Shown here: piece after piece, positions 43,301-51,436 of the stretch
Numbering within the stretch: position 1 is the stretch's first letter
Layout of the letters: every line of letters starts with the position of its first letter
Source of the DNA: PMG-095 sp049324695
Lineage (GTDB): Bacteria; Myxococcota_A; Polyangia; Polyangiales; Polyangiaceae
Assembly: GCA_049324695.1 (NCBI GenBank)
Contig: JBMOMJ010000005.1
Coordinates: 62,001 to 126,000, forward strand
DNA: 64,000 nt
Reading direction: 5' to 3'
Made by a program: the position numbers and the translations under genes
Notes under the pieces: model-generated
The model's database searches: none
What the model saw: only the letters and a program-made list of their open reading frames with translations
Told to the model about the DNA's origin: nothing

Positions 43301-43609
43301 TACATCTTCCGCGTCCTCGGCGTCGAATATCTGAAGCGCTACGACTTCGCGCAGGTGAAGCCCGCCGAAGAAGCGGCGACCATCGAAGATCCGACCGTGC
43401 CGAAGCTGGTCTTGGCAGAGGCACCGGAGCTGCCGCCGGCGCCGGCTGCCGCTTCACACGCGAGCCACGACGCGCACGGTGCGCTCGATGCCCAGCTCGA
43501 GGAAATGATGGGCGACGCGCCGGTGTGCGATGGTTGCGGTCACATCACGGTGCGAAACGGCGCCTGCTACAAGTGCCTCAACTGCGGCAACTCGATGGGC
43601 TGCAGCTGA
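40367..43609 (+). CDS. nrdJ: Adenosylcobalamin-dependent ribonucleotide reductase (class II)
   Basis: It reduces ribonucleotides to deoxyribonucleotides using B12 and works without oxygen. It has 1080 residues, typical of the long NrdJ. The ATG at 40367 follows GGAGG. After a basic N-terminal stretch come the redox Cys (SRPQCSACF), KYGSGTGSNFSRIRG, the active-site motif NPCSEYMFLDDTACNLSS and the substrate-site block PTGTIGLLMDCDTTGIEPD. The DUF/TSCPD-like domain (EAHVGGHKVFLRTGEYEDGSLGEIFI) and a C-terminal Cys cluster (CDGCG-CYKCLNCGNSMGC) that carries reducing equivalents complete the protein. No other RNR class is in this window. Confidence 0.96.
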   Translation: MAQSTIVGQDKTSVKASSRTSETESSPKRTPSKRPKRGLTVERRYTDASSDPFAGIVWESRQSVITNPDGSVVFKMEGAEVPANWSQLATDIVVSKYFRKAGLHGDKARGEMSVRQVVHRIAHTIRTAGEEFGGYFASKKDADNFEAELSWMMANQYGAFNSPVWFNCGLFHEYGIEGSGGNWAYNEEAGTTTETANAYSRPQCSACFIQSVDDDLMAIYDLVKSEARLFKYGSGTGSNFSRIRGKQEKLSGGGTSSGLMSFLEVLDRAAGATKSGGTTRRAAKMVCLDMDHPEIRDFVNWKVREEKKAKALIAAGYESDFNGDAYRTVSGQNSNNSVRVNDDFMRAALSGGKWQTRARTTGEVVETLDAAALWTEVAEAAWACADPGVQYDSTINRWHTCPNSGKINASNPCSEYMFLDDTACNLSSLNLTKFLGEDGSFDIEGYRHAIEIFFLAQEILVDLSSYPTARIGQNSHDYRPLGLGYANLGTLLMLLGIPYDSDKGRAIAGALTAILCGHAYVMSARMAGSKGAFAGFAKNREPMLRVMRMHQDAAYAINRDACPDNLWRAACQDWDEAVKLGDAFGYRNAQSTVLAPTGTIGLLMDCDTTGIEPDFALVKFKKLAGGGYFKIVNQSVPEALRRLGYSPVQIQEIVAYVSGTNTLLGAPHVNRATLKARGLTDEELSRIENAIPGVFEVTLAFAPWVVGKETYERLGVTPEKMSQPGFNLLKHLGFSDKEIEEAGDVIVGRMTIEGAPFLRDEHYPVFDCANRCGRIGERFLEPMAHVKMMAAAQPFLSGAISKTVNLPNDASIDDVRQIYEEGWKLGLKAVALYRDGCKASQPLSTSSKERSSEESAEETVTTIAAAPVAASVRPEGLRVRMPKKRRGFTQEAHVGGHKVFLRTGEYEDGSLGEIFIDMHKEGAAFRSLMNCFAMAVSVGLQYGVPLETFVEQFTFTRFEPHGVVTGHANIKFATSIVDYIFRVLGVEYLKRYDFAQVKPAEEAATIEDPTVPKLVLAEAPELPPAPAAASHASHDAHGALDAQLEEMMGDAPVCDGCGHITVRNGACYKCLNCGNSMGCS

Positions 43610-43625
43610 GTGAATCCGCGCGTTG

Positions 43626-43656
43626 ACTGCCGGGACCCAGCCCGCGGGCCGGCAGT
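43626..43656 (+). terminator. Hairpin after nrdJ
   Basis: ACTGCCGG (43626-43633) and CCGGCAGT (43649-43656) form a perfect 8 bp stem with a 15 nt loop that is itself partly palindromic. It lies 17 bp after the nrdJ stop. There is no U-run, so Rho may be needed. Confidence 0.5.
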
Positions 43657-43742
43657 GACGTGCAAACACTTGGAAGTTGCGGGGCAGCCCGAGTAAAACT
43701 CTAGATCGAGCGGGTGCTCGTCACCCGCCGTCGGAGACGCCT

Positions 43743-44180
43743 ATGAAGCAGACGAAGAAAGCTCGCGTGCTTGCCCCGCTCCTCATGTCGCTGATGGTGC
43801 CGCTGATTGCGGCGCAAACGACTGGCTGCAAGAAGGATGAGCCGCCGCCTCCCCTGCCCTCTGCGGCTCCGGTTGCGACGCCTCCGCCCACCGCGCCAGT
43901 GGAGCTCGTTCCCGAGGTTCCGGTTGCCGCGCCCTCAGCGTCGGCGTCGGCTAGCGCCGCTCCAGTCACTGGTGGCGGTAGCGCCGCGGGTTCGCTGAAG
44001 AAGTGTTGCGCAGCGCTCACTCAGAACGCTCAGAGCGCTCCGGAGCCGAACAAGACGTACATGTTGCAGGCGGCGGCCGTGTGCAACGCAGCGGCTGGTG
44101 CCGGGCAAGCTTCGGGCGCGGCGTTCGGTGCGATCAGCGCGGCACTGCGCGGCGCCGGTATGCCGACCGCCTGCAAGTGA
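43743..44180 (+). CDS. Small Ala/Pro-rich lipoprotein
   Basis: A 145-residue protein. The ATG at 43743 gives a signal peptide and lipobox TTGC, then a Pro/Ala/Val/Ser-rich linker of about 55 residues. The C-terminal domain (LKKCCAALTQNAQSAPEPNKTYMLQAAAVCNAAA) has a CC pair and one later Cys before a C-terminal CK. This domain pattern is seen in other myxobacterial lipoproteins. It is probably outer-membrane or periplasmic. Function unknown. Confidence 0.7.
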   Translation: MKQTKKARVLAPLLMSLMVPLIAAQTTGCKKDEPPPPLPSAAPVATPPPTAPVELVPEVPVAAPSASASASAAPVTGGGSAAGSLKKCCAALTQNAQSAPEPNKTYMLQAAAVCNAAAGAGQASGAAFGAISAALRGAGMPTACK

Positions 44181-44196
44181 GCATCGCCGCGAAACG

Positions 44197-44227
44197 GTGA
44201 GCTGGAGCGCACGACGTTCCAGCTCAC
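44197..44227. terminator. Strong bidirectional terminator-like hairpin
   Basis: GTGAGCTGGA (44197-44206) and TCCAGCTCAC (44218-44227) are a perfect 10 bp inverted repeat with an 11 nt loop. It lies between convergent genes ending at 44180 and 44258. Only short T-rich ends follow. Confidence 0.7.
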
Positions 44228-44257
44228 TCGCGTGTTTGGGGCGCGGTCAGCCGCGGG

Positions 44258-47035
44258 TCAGCCGCAGCTACCGTTGCTGCAGGTCTGACCCGGAGCGCAG
44301 CGTTTGGCGCAGCCGCCGCAGTTGAGTGGATCGGCGAGCACGTTGACGCAGATGCCGTTGCACAGGTTGGTCTCGCCGCCGCAAGCACACACGCCGTTGA
44401 CGCACGACGCGCCCGGCGGGCACGTTAGCCCGCAGCCACCGCAGTTCGACGGATCCAAGCTGACGTCGACGCAGCTACCACCGCAGGCGCTTTGAGAGCC
44501 TGGGCAGCGGCAAGCGCCGTTCGTGCAGGTCTGCCCTGCGCCGCAGGTGATGCCGCAGCCGCCGCAGTTCGAGACATCGCTGTCGACGTTGGTGCACACG
44601 CCGCCGCAGCGCTCGACGCCAGCAGGGCAGCCGCAGGTGCCTCCGTTACATACCTCACCGGCCGCGCAGGCGTTGCCACACGTTCCACAGTTGAGTGGAT
44701 CGTTCAAACGATCGGTGCACACGCCGTTACAAGTGCTTAGCGACGGTGGGCACACGCAGGTGCTGCGCACGCAGTTTTCCGCGACTCCGCACGCGTTGCC
44801 GCAAGCTCCGCAGTTGAGTGGGTCGTTGCGTAGCTGCACGCAAGCTCCGCCGCAAATCGTGCGATTCATTCCGCAATTGTCGCGGCACTGTCCGCCGTTG
44901 CAGTACTGACCCGCTGTGCACGTGCGACCGCAAGCGCCGCAGTTTTGTACGTCGCTCCGCAAATCGACGCAGCTGCCCGAACACAGCGTCGTGCGCGGAT
45001 CGCAGCGGCAAGCGCCCGAGATGCAGCTCTGCCCACTGCCACACACCCGTCCGCAGCTGCCGCAGTTGTTGCTGTCGTTCAACAGATTCACGCAAGCGCC
45101 GCCGCAAGCTTCCAACACGCCCGAGCATGCACAGGCGCCGTTCACACAGGCTTGGCCCGGAGCGCATGCATTCCCGCAGGCGCCGCAGTTGGTCGCGTCG
45201 GCGCTCAAGTTCACGCAGCTGCCGTTGCAGTCGCTGCTCCCGCTCGGACACAAACAACGACCGGCGTTGCATACCTTGCCTGCGCCACACGCGATGCCGC
45301 AGCCACCACAATTCTGAGAATCGGTCGAAACGAAGGTGCACTTGCCAGCGCAATCCACTGCGCCTGCGGGACACGTGCAAAGGCCCGAGGTACAGCTCTT
45401 GCCGCCGGCGCACACGTTGCCACACGCGCCACAATTCTCGGCATCGCTCAGAATGCTCACGCAACGCCCACCGCAAGCGAGCGTGCCGGGCGGACACGCG
45501 CACGCGCCTTGCACGCAGTCTTGCCCACCGGGGCACGCCATGCCGCAGGCGCCGCAATTCTGGCTATCGCGCGTCACGTCGACGCAAGCGCCATTGCAGT
45601 TGCTCGTCCCCGCCGGGCAGCTCGTGGCGCAGCTGCCAATCGCGCACACCAGCCCCGGGGCGCAAGCTAACGCGCAAGCGCCGCAGTTCTTAGGGTCGCT
45701 CCTCAGATCGACGCAGGTGTTTCCACAAATGCTGCTGCCCGCATCGCAGCGACAAGCGCCGCCGGTGCAGGACTGACGCGCGCCGCAAGCCGTGTCACAA
45801 GCGCCGCAATTGTTCGGATCGCTCGCGAGATCTACACAAGCGCCCCCACAATTGACGTCGCTGCCCGAGCAGACACAGTTTCCTCCGCTGCACGCCTGAT
45901 CGCCGCCGCACTGGAGCCCGCAGTTTCCGCAGTTCTGCGGATCATTTGTGATGTCTACGCAGCTGCCGTTGCAAGCGACCAAGCCGGGAGCACACGCGGA
46001 ACCGCAGCTGCCGTTGGAACACACTTCGCCAACCGCACACGCCTTGCCACAAGCGCCACAGTTTGCAGCATCGCGCGTCAAATCGACGCAAGCGCCGCCA
46101 CACGCAACGTCACCGCCGACGCAACCACACTTGCCAGCAACACACGCCGCTCCCTGGGAGCAGGCGTTGGCGCATGCACCGCAGTTCGATGCATCAGCGC
46201 TCGGATCCACGCAGCGCCCCTGGCAATCGATGAAACCTGCCGGGCAAACGCAGGCACCTTGGGAGCACGTTTTACCGCCGCCGCACAACTGACCGCATGC
46301 GCCGCAGTTCAACGGATCGTTCGTCACATCGACGCATGAAAGGCCGCAGGCTTTGAACCCAGCGCTGCAAGTCGCCGCGCAGCTCCCAGCTTGGCAGAAT
46401 GGCGCGGTAGCGGGGCACACGAGACCGCATTGGCCGCAGTTGTTCGGGTCGTTGATCAGTGGCCGACACAAGCCATCACAAGCAGTTGTGCCGGCGGGAC
46501 ACGAGCACGTGCCTGCTGCACAGGTTGCTCCGCCTGCGCAGGTGGTGCCGCAAGCGCCGCAGTTCTTGGGATCCGTCGCGACCAAGGTGCAGCCATCGGC
46601 GCACGCAATTTGTCCTGGTGCAGAGCACCCGCAGGCGCCGTTGAGACATGGCCCGTTGCCGGGACATACGTGACCGCAGCTACCGCAGTTCTTCGCGTCC
46701 GAAGCTAGATCGGTACAGCTCGCACCACACAGCGTGCCCGCGCAGTTGCCTCCTGCCGCGCCGCCGAAACCGCTCCCGCCGTTCGCGCTGCCACCGGAGA
46801 ACGCACCACCGCTCGATCTCCCGCCGAGCGACGCCGACGCCCCACCACTGGGGTTCGCGCTGCCACCGGCACCAACCACGCAATCCAAGCAGTAATCGGT
46901 TACGGGCGTGCGACCGCAGCTCGCGACCATCAGCGCGCCAACGACGGCCGTGACCAAGGCGACCCATGCGCGACTGCGACGCGCGCTCCGCGAGGTTTGC
47001 AGCCAAGAACGCAGCAGAAGAGTCAATCGACGCAT
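44258..47035 (-). CDS. Surface lipoprotein of 20 Cys-rich repeats
   Basis: A 925-residue protein. The ATG at 47035 has GAGG nearby, a signal peptide ending at lipobox VASC, a short Gly/Ser-rich stretch and then 20 tandem repeats of about 44 residues. Each contains NCG-x-C and about eight cysteines in the order C-C-C-(NCGxC)-C-C-C, with linkers such as VDLTRDA or VDVTND. Such repeats are annotated in myxobacteria as MXAN_6577-like. They probably form disulfide-bonded rods at the cell surface. An adhesive or structural role is inferred only from this form. Fully intact, with no internal stop. Confidence 0.85.
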   Translation of the reverse strand: MRRLTLLLRSWLQTSRSARRSRAWVALVTAVVGALMVASCGRTPVTDYCLDCVVGAGGSANPSGGASASLGGRSSGGAFSGGSANGGSGFGGAAGGNCAGTLCGASCTDLASDAKNCGSCGHVCPGNGPCLNGACGCSAPGQIACADGCTLVATDPKNCGACGTTCAGGATCAAGTCSCPAGTTACDGLCRPLINDPNNCGQCGLVCPATAPFCQAGSCAATCSAGFKACGLSCVDVTNDPLNCGACGQLCGGGKTCSQGACVCPAGFIDCQGRCVDPSADASNCGACANACSQGAACVAGKCGCVGGDVACGGACVDLTRDAANCGACGKACAVGEVCSNGSCGSACAPGLVACNGSCVDITNDPQNCGNCGLQCGGDQACSGGNCVCSGSDVNCGGACVDLASDPNNCGACDTACGARQSCTGGACRCDAGSSICGNTCVDLRSDPKNCGACALACAPGLVCAIGSCATSCPAGTSNCNGACVDVTRDSQNCGACGMACPGGQDCVQGACACPPGTLACGGRCVSILSDAENCGACGNVCAGGKSCTSGLCTCPAGAVDCAGKCTFVSTDSQNCGGCGIACGAGKVCNAGRCLCPSGSSDCNGSCVNLSADATNCGACGNACAPGQACVNGACACSGVLEACGGACVNLLNDSNNCGSCGRVCGSGQSCISGACRCDPRTTLCSGSCVDLRSDVQNCGACGRTCTAGQYCNGGQCRDNCGMNRTICGGACVQLRNDPLNCGACGNACGVAENCVRSTCVCPPSLSTCNGVCTDRLNDPLNCGTCGNACAAGEVCNGGTCGCPAGVERCGGVCTNVDSDVSNCGGCGITCGAGQTCTNGACRCPGSQSACGGSCVDVSLDPSNCGGCGLTCPPGASCVNGVCACGGETNLCNGICVNVLADPLNCGGCAKRCAPGQTCSNGSCG

Positions 47036-47188
47036 CAGCAGCCTCGAATCGAAAAGCACCACCAGCTAGGCTCGTGGGGCGCGCGGCGTTTGTACAAGTA
47101 CCCTGACGAGCTCGGGCAAGTCACGGTTCTCACCTAAACGGACGAATCCGCGCTCCGAATCAGTGGGTGTTGCCCTGTCTGCAAAAAA

Positions 47189-48151
47189 TTAACGAGCGAA
47201 ATGATCGAACGATCCCGATAGCTTTTTTCGCCGGCCCGCGCGTTCGAGCCAAACCCCCTGACCGCGCCCGACATGGCCAATGGGCCGTGCAAAACGCGGC
47301 CTCCGTTCAGCCGGACCGGAACACAGAAGCGCGTAATCTTCACCCCCCCGCACCGCGAGCTCGAGCGCCGACAAGCCCAACTCACGCGCGGAAGAGAGCA
47401 AGTGAGGCGACAGTGTAGCTTCGAGCTCGTCCGCATCGAAGGTCAGTTGCACCCCACTTGCGGCAGCCAGGTGACCGGCGTCGCCTGCCAGCCCATCGGA
47501 TATGTCGATTGCAGCGCGCGCCCGGCCGACGAGCAGTGCACCCTCGCGAAGCAACGCGCGTGGTCGTCGCCAGACACCAACACAATGCCGAACGCTGGCG
47601 CTGCCCCGCGTGCCGTGTGACAGCGCGAATAGTCCCAGCGCGGCGAGACCGATGTCACCAACGAGCCACAACTCGTCTCCAGCCTTGGCGTCGCTCCGCA
47701 GCAACGGGCGCTCGACTTTTCCGAGTAGCGTGGTGGTCAGCGAAAGCTCGCCCGCGCGCGCCAAGTTGCCACCGATGATCGGGCAGCCGCATTCGCGCGC
47801 CGCTCGAGCCTGGCCCTGCACGATCCGCCGCAGATTCGGCTCGGAGAGCTCCCGAGGCAACGCTAGGCTCGACAACGCGCCGAGCGGTCGTGCTCCCATC
47901 GCCGCCAAATCGCTGGCAGCCGCTTGAAACGAGCGGTAGCCAATATCCTCCAACGACAACCAACGCCGGTCGAAGTGCACCCCCTCGACCTGCGCGTCCA
48001 CTGTCCACACGCAGCGTCCATCCGCGCGCAGCACGGCGGCGTCATCACCAATACCGATTTCGATGCCGCGCGCAGTTGACGCACCGTTCTCGAGCAACCG
48101 TTGGATGCGAGCGATGCGAGCGAATTCGGAAGTCTTCTTTTGTGCGGCCAC
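47189..48151 (-). CDS. thiL: Thiamine-monophosphate kinase
   Basis: It phosphorylates thiamine monophosphate to thiamine diphosphate, the last step of the pathway. It is 320 residues, GTG start (48151). Conserved elements are IGIGDDAAVL near the N-terminus, DAQVEGVHFD, the ATP-binding AAASDLAAMGARP, GGNLARAGELSLTTTLLG and the DISDGLAGD motif. The kinase fold is AIR-synthase-like. It lies between the histidine kinase and the Cys-rich lipoprotein gene; no thiamine riboswitch was recognised upstream. Confidence 0.93.
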   Translation of the reverse strand: MAAQKKTSEFARIARIQRLLENGASTARGIEIGIGDDAAVLRADGRCVWTVDAQVEGVHFDRRWLSLEDIGYRSFQAAASDLAAMGARPLGALSSLALPRELSEPNLRRIVQGQARAARECGCPIIGGNLARAGELSLTTTLLGKVERPLLRSDAKAGDELWLVGDIGLAALGLFALSHGTRGSASVRHCVGVWRRPRALLREGALLVGRARAAIDISDGLAGDAGHLAAASGVQLTFDADELEATLSPHLLSSARELGLSALELAVRGGEDYALLCSGPAERRPRFARPIGHVGRGQGVWLERAGRRKKLSGSFDHFAR

Positions 48152-48178
48152 TCGTGACTCGAGCGGCCTGAACGCCGC

Positions 48179-49600
48179 TCAGCCGATGGTGGCACGCCGC
48201 ACAGGAATCGTCACCACGAAGACGGTCCCGGTGGGCTCATTGCTCTCGATGCGCACGACACCATCGTGCCCTTCGACCAAACGCCGAACGATCGAGAGCC
48301 CCAGCCCCGTACCACCTTGTTCCCGCGTCGAGCTCGAATCGACCTGATAAAATGCGTCGAACACCTTATCGCGCTCGGCTTCCGGGATCCCGATGCCGGT
48401 GTCGGTGACCCGGAACTCCACCGCAGTCCGCTTGGTTCCGAGCAACACCATGCCACCTGCGTCGCCCGGCGGCTGTGCATCCATCGCGCTGAGGCGGGCG
48501 CTCACCACGACACGCCCGCCCGGCGGCGTGAACTTCACCGCGTTCTCCGCCAGGTTCAACAGCACCTGACGCAGCCGCTCCGGATCGGCCCAAAGCCGCG
48601 GCAACCCTGCCTCGACGGCAGACTCGAGCCGCACGTCTTTCTTCAGGGCGCCGGGTTGCAGCGTCGACACGACTTCTTGCACTACCTTGGCAACGTCCGC
48701 GTTGTTCTTGCGGAACGTCATGGTGCCACTCTCGAACTTGGACAGATCGAGCAAGCCCTTGATCAGCGCCAAAAGTTGCTCGCCCTTTTCGCGAATGGTT
48801 TGAACGAAGTCGCGTTGCTCGGCGCTGAGATCACCCGCCAGGCCCTCAACCAGCATCTCGCTGTACCCGATGATGGAGGTGAGTGGGGTGCGAAGCTCGT
48901 GCGAGACCGTCGCGAGAAAGTTGCTCTTGAGGCGATCGAGCTCTTTCAAGCGGTCGTAGGCGATTTGCAGCTTCTGGTTCTTGTCTTCCAGATCGCGAAA
49001 ACTCTCGCGCACGCTGGCAAGGTGCATGTTGCTGGTCAGAAGGGCGCGGTGCTCGGCAAACAGCACGACACCGAGCATGCCCGACAGATGCTTGGCTATG
49101 CGCGCGACGGTTTCATCGGACGCGCGGGTGATCTTGTCGAAGAGCTCGCTGGCTCGTGTGCGATCGATGTTCGCGTCCATTCCAAGCAAGCTCTCGGCGG
49201 GAGCGGTGATATGCGGAGGCACGAACGGACCCAGGATGATACGGCCCACGGCGCGGCCGTCGTACTCGAGGGTGTGTACGCGGTACTCGGCGCCGCTCAC
49301 ACACGGAAACGCCACCACACCATCGCCCATGGCGGACTTGCTCTTCAGCGCGCCAATCACCTGCTCGATGGCCGTGCGCGGAGCACGAAAGCCAGACAAG
49401 TAGCTGTAGAATTCGACTTCGCGTCCCACGTCCGCGAGCAGACGCCCATCGTCCGAGAAGATGCGCATCGTGATCTTGAACAGGTCGAACGCGCTGCTCA
49501 AAATCTCGGTGAGCGCGTTGCGATCGATGAGCTCGTCGAGCTTGACGCCGTTACCCAGCGTGAGCTCATCGAATGAACGTGAAGCAGCGCCGGTTGCCAT
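48179..49600 (-). CDS. Sensor histidine kinase with PocR-like N-terminal domain
   Basis: A 473-residue kinase. The first 150 residues look like a PocR-type sensory domain (IDRNALTEILSSAFDLFKITMRIFSDDGRLL, FPCVSGAEYRVHTLEYDGRAVGRIILGPF), which binds small organic ligands in known cases. A helical linker leads to HisKA with SHELRTPLTS (about H232) and HATPase_c (N box ENAVKFTPP, DTGIGIPE, GGTGLGLSIV). No membrane segment was seen, so it is probably cytosolic. No response regulator is adjacent. Its ATG overlaps the stop of the upstream MglA-like gene by one base, so the two are coupled. Ligand and output are unknown. Confidence 0.88.
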   Translation of the reverse strand: MATGAASRSFDELTLGNGVKLDELIDRNALTEILSSAFDLFKITMRIFSDDGRLLADVGREVEFYSYLSGFRAPRTAIEQVIGALKSKSAMGDGVVAFPCVSGAEYRVHTLEYDGRAVGRIILGPFVPPHITAPAESLLGMDANIDRTRASELFDKITRASDETVARIAKHLSGMLGVVLFAEHRALLTSNMHLASVRESFRDLEDKNQKLQIAYDRLKELDRLKSNFLATVSHELRTPLTSIIGYSEMLVEGLAGDLSAEQRDFVQTIREKGEQLLALIKGLLDLSKFESGTMTFRKNNADVAKVVQEVVSTLQPGALKKDVRLESAVEAGLPRLWADPERLRQVLLNLAENAVKFTPPGGRVVVSARLSAMDAQPPGDAGGMVLLGTKRTAVEFRVTDTGIGIPEAERDKVFDAFYQVDSSSTREQGGTGLGLSIVRRLVEGHDGVVRIESNEPTGTVFVVTIPVRRATIG

Positions 49601-50328
49601 CACCCCGTGGCCTCCGGGCGCAACACGTCGACCGCGCCGCCCACGTTCGCGCCCAGAATGTCCTTCACGCCGCGTTTTTGTCCGAGTTTCTCGGCCACCT
49701 GCGCGAGAAATGCCTGCGAGTCGAAGCCAAACTTGCGATCCAAGTCGTGCTCGGCGTCGAGCGCGCTCCACGTGAGATGCAATAACCCGATGAAGCTCTC
49801 GACGACGCCCAGGCCGCGCGTCGCAATCGCCATGTAAACCGGCTCACGCCCCTGCGCGGCGAGCTGAGCAATCTCTTCGTCGCTGCGTACGGCGGGCATG
49901 TCGCGCTTGTTGAACTGAATGATGAGAGGCATGCGCCGCAGCGTCAGGCCGTGCTCCTTCAGGTTGTGCTTCAAATCCAAAAACGCTTCGGCGTTGTGTT
50001 GAGTTTCCGAGATGCGCGAATCGGCAATGAACGCGATGCCGTCAGCGCCTTGAACCACCAAGCGCCGCGTGGACGCGTGAATTACCTGACCAGGAACCGT
50101 GAATACCTTCAGGCGCACTGCCAGGTTGCCCTGCGCCTTGAAGGTCAGCGGGAGCAAGTCGAAGAACAGTGTACGGTCATCGCGAGTCTCGAGCGTCATG
50201 AGCCGCCCACTCGCTCCGGGCGCGGCCACGTTGTGCAGCGCCTGCAGGTTCGTGGTCTTTCCGCTCAATGCCGGGCCGTAGTAGACGAGCTTGATGGTCA
50301 GCTCGCGGTTGACGAAATCCAGCTGCAC
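49600..50328 (-). CDS. MglA-like small Ras-family GTPase
   Basis: A 242-residue GTPase. The GTG start has GAGG 5 bp upstream. The N-terminus (MQLDFVNRELTIKLVYYGPALSGKTTN) follows M. xanthus MglA: the P-loop reads GPALSGKTT at 18-26. The TLFFDLLPL strand, FTVPGQVIHASTRRLV (G3 with Gln), FIADSR and NKRDM (G4) are also present. MglA directs polarity of motility together with MglB, but no MglB (roadblock) gene is next to this one. It may be a paralogue used in signalling with the coupled kinase. The last 50 residues are an extension of unknown role. Confidence 0.88.
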   Translation of the reverse strand: MQLDFVNRELTIKLVYYGPALSGKTTNLQALHNVAAPGASGRLMTLETRDDRTLFFDLLPLTFKAQGNLAVRLKVFTVPGQVIHASTRRLVVQGADGIAFIADSRISETQHNAEAFLDLKHNLKEHGLTLRRMPLIIQFNKRDMPAVRSDEEIAQLAAQGREPVYMAIATRGLGVVESFIGLLHLTWSALDAEHDLDRKFGFDSQAFLAQVAEKLGQKRGVKDILGANVGGAVDVLRPEATG

Positions 50329-50413
50329 TAGTGCCTCACGGTGTTAAACGGTCGCTTCGCGCGCTGCCTGAGCCCTATCCGCGTTCAACGAATGAATCTA
50401 ACATGGCGCCCCG

Positions 50414-51436
50414 GTGAACCCAACGCTTCCTCTCTGGGTGCTCGCGCTCGGTGCCGCGGAGCCAATGTCGGTGCAGCTCCCCACTCGTGATGTCGCGCAC
50501 TTCTCGGCTCGTTGGATGGTGCAGTTCGAGCGGGTAAGGCCGGAGGAAGACAAACTCGGGCGCGCCGCAGATGCGCAACAGGGAGAGAGTGTGCGCAGAA
50601 TTGAAGCGCTGTTTTCCGCCGCTCGCACCGCTATCGGCGCACTGCGCGGCGCGGAAGCCGACAGTGCGCTCGCCGAGGCCGAGGCCCTGATTCGAGCCCA
50701 CAGTGAGCTGCCCCAGGCGGCGTGGCTGCTCGCTGAGCACCACGTGATCTCGGCAGAGCGACTGCAAGAAGAGAATCCGACGCGCGCGCGAGAGCTCATG
50801 ATGCTGGCCGCGGTGCTCGAGTGCGCACGCGGCGAGGCATTTCACGACGCGTTCCAGCCAACGCCGGCGAGCGAGTTGCCTGCGAAGACCAAGCTCAGCG
50901 TGCGCGGCGTGCAGGCTCGCGACGTTCTCGAGTGGGATGCAGAGAGCGTCGGTCACAGCTTGGAAACGCGCGCCGGCGAGCATCACGTGCGCGTCCTGCG
51001 CGCCGGGCGCTTGGTTTGGTCCGGGTGGGTTTCCGTGGGGCAGGCCGGAAACAACGTCGACCTAGAGCTCGCTGCTCCAACGCCGTGTAGCGCGGACGAT
51101 TTGGCAGGCGCGATCGATGGTGCTCAGGGCCCCCGCGCCAGTGCGGAAACGTCGTGCGCGGAATGGGCAGTGGCCAAGCTCGTGCGCGGAGAGCTTCGCA
51201 TGGCGCGCTGCCGACGAGCCGAGTGCGGCGCGTGGCAAACCGCGGTCTTCGCACCGCTCGCAGAGCGCCCGGCACCCGGCGTCATCAAGGTTTCGAAAGG
51301 CGTGCCGCGCTGGCTGACGTACGCGGCGGTCGGAGCCGGCACCGCGCTCGTGGCCGGCGTGATCCTCGCGCAAGCGGGCGCGTTTGGCGGCAGCGACCAA
51401 ACGCGCGAACGCTGGGTCTACACTGGGTTCAGGTAG
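50414..51436 (+). CDS. Hypothetical protein with PEGA-like domain and C-terminal TM
   Basis: A 340-residue protein, GTG start. A short hydrophobic N-terminus may be a signal peptide. Residues 60-150 form a helical repeat-like region (SALAEAEALIRAHSELPQAAWLLAEHH). Next is a beta-rich stretch resembling PEGA (GEHHVRVLRAGRLVWSGWVSVG), a Cys-containing segment, and one transmembrane helix near residues 300-320 (WLTYAAVGAGTALVAGVILAQ). It is divergent from the MglA-like gene and its end overlaps argH by 8 bp. Family only weakly recognised. Confidence 0.6.
   Translation: MNPTLPLWVLALGAAEPMSVQLPTRDVAHFSARWMVQFERVRPEEDKLGRAADAQQGESVRRIEALFSAARTAIGALRGAEADSALAEAEALIRAHSELPQAAWLLAEHHVISAERLQEENPTRARELMMLAAVLECARGEAFHDAFQPTPASELPAKTKLSVRGVQARDVLEWDAESVGHSLETRAGEHHVRVLRAGRLVWSGWVSVGQAGNNVDLELAAPTPCSADDLAGAIDGAQGPRASAETSCAEWAVAKLVRGELRMARCRRAECGAWQTAVFAPLAERPAPGVIKVSKGVPRWLTYAAVGAGTALVAGVILAQAGAFGGSDQTRERWVYTGFR

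Noticed and set aside
44818..45693. Plus-strand frames opposite the Cys-rich lipoprotein
   Set aside because: Shadows of the tandem repeats, Arg/Ser-rich, without start signals.
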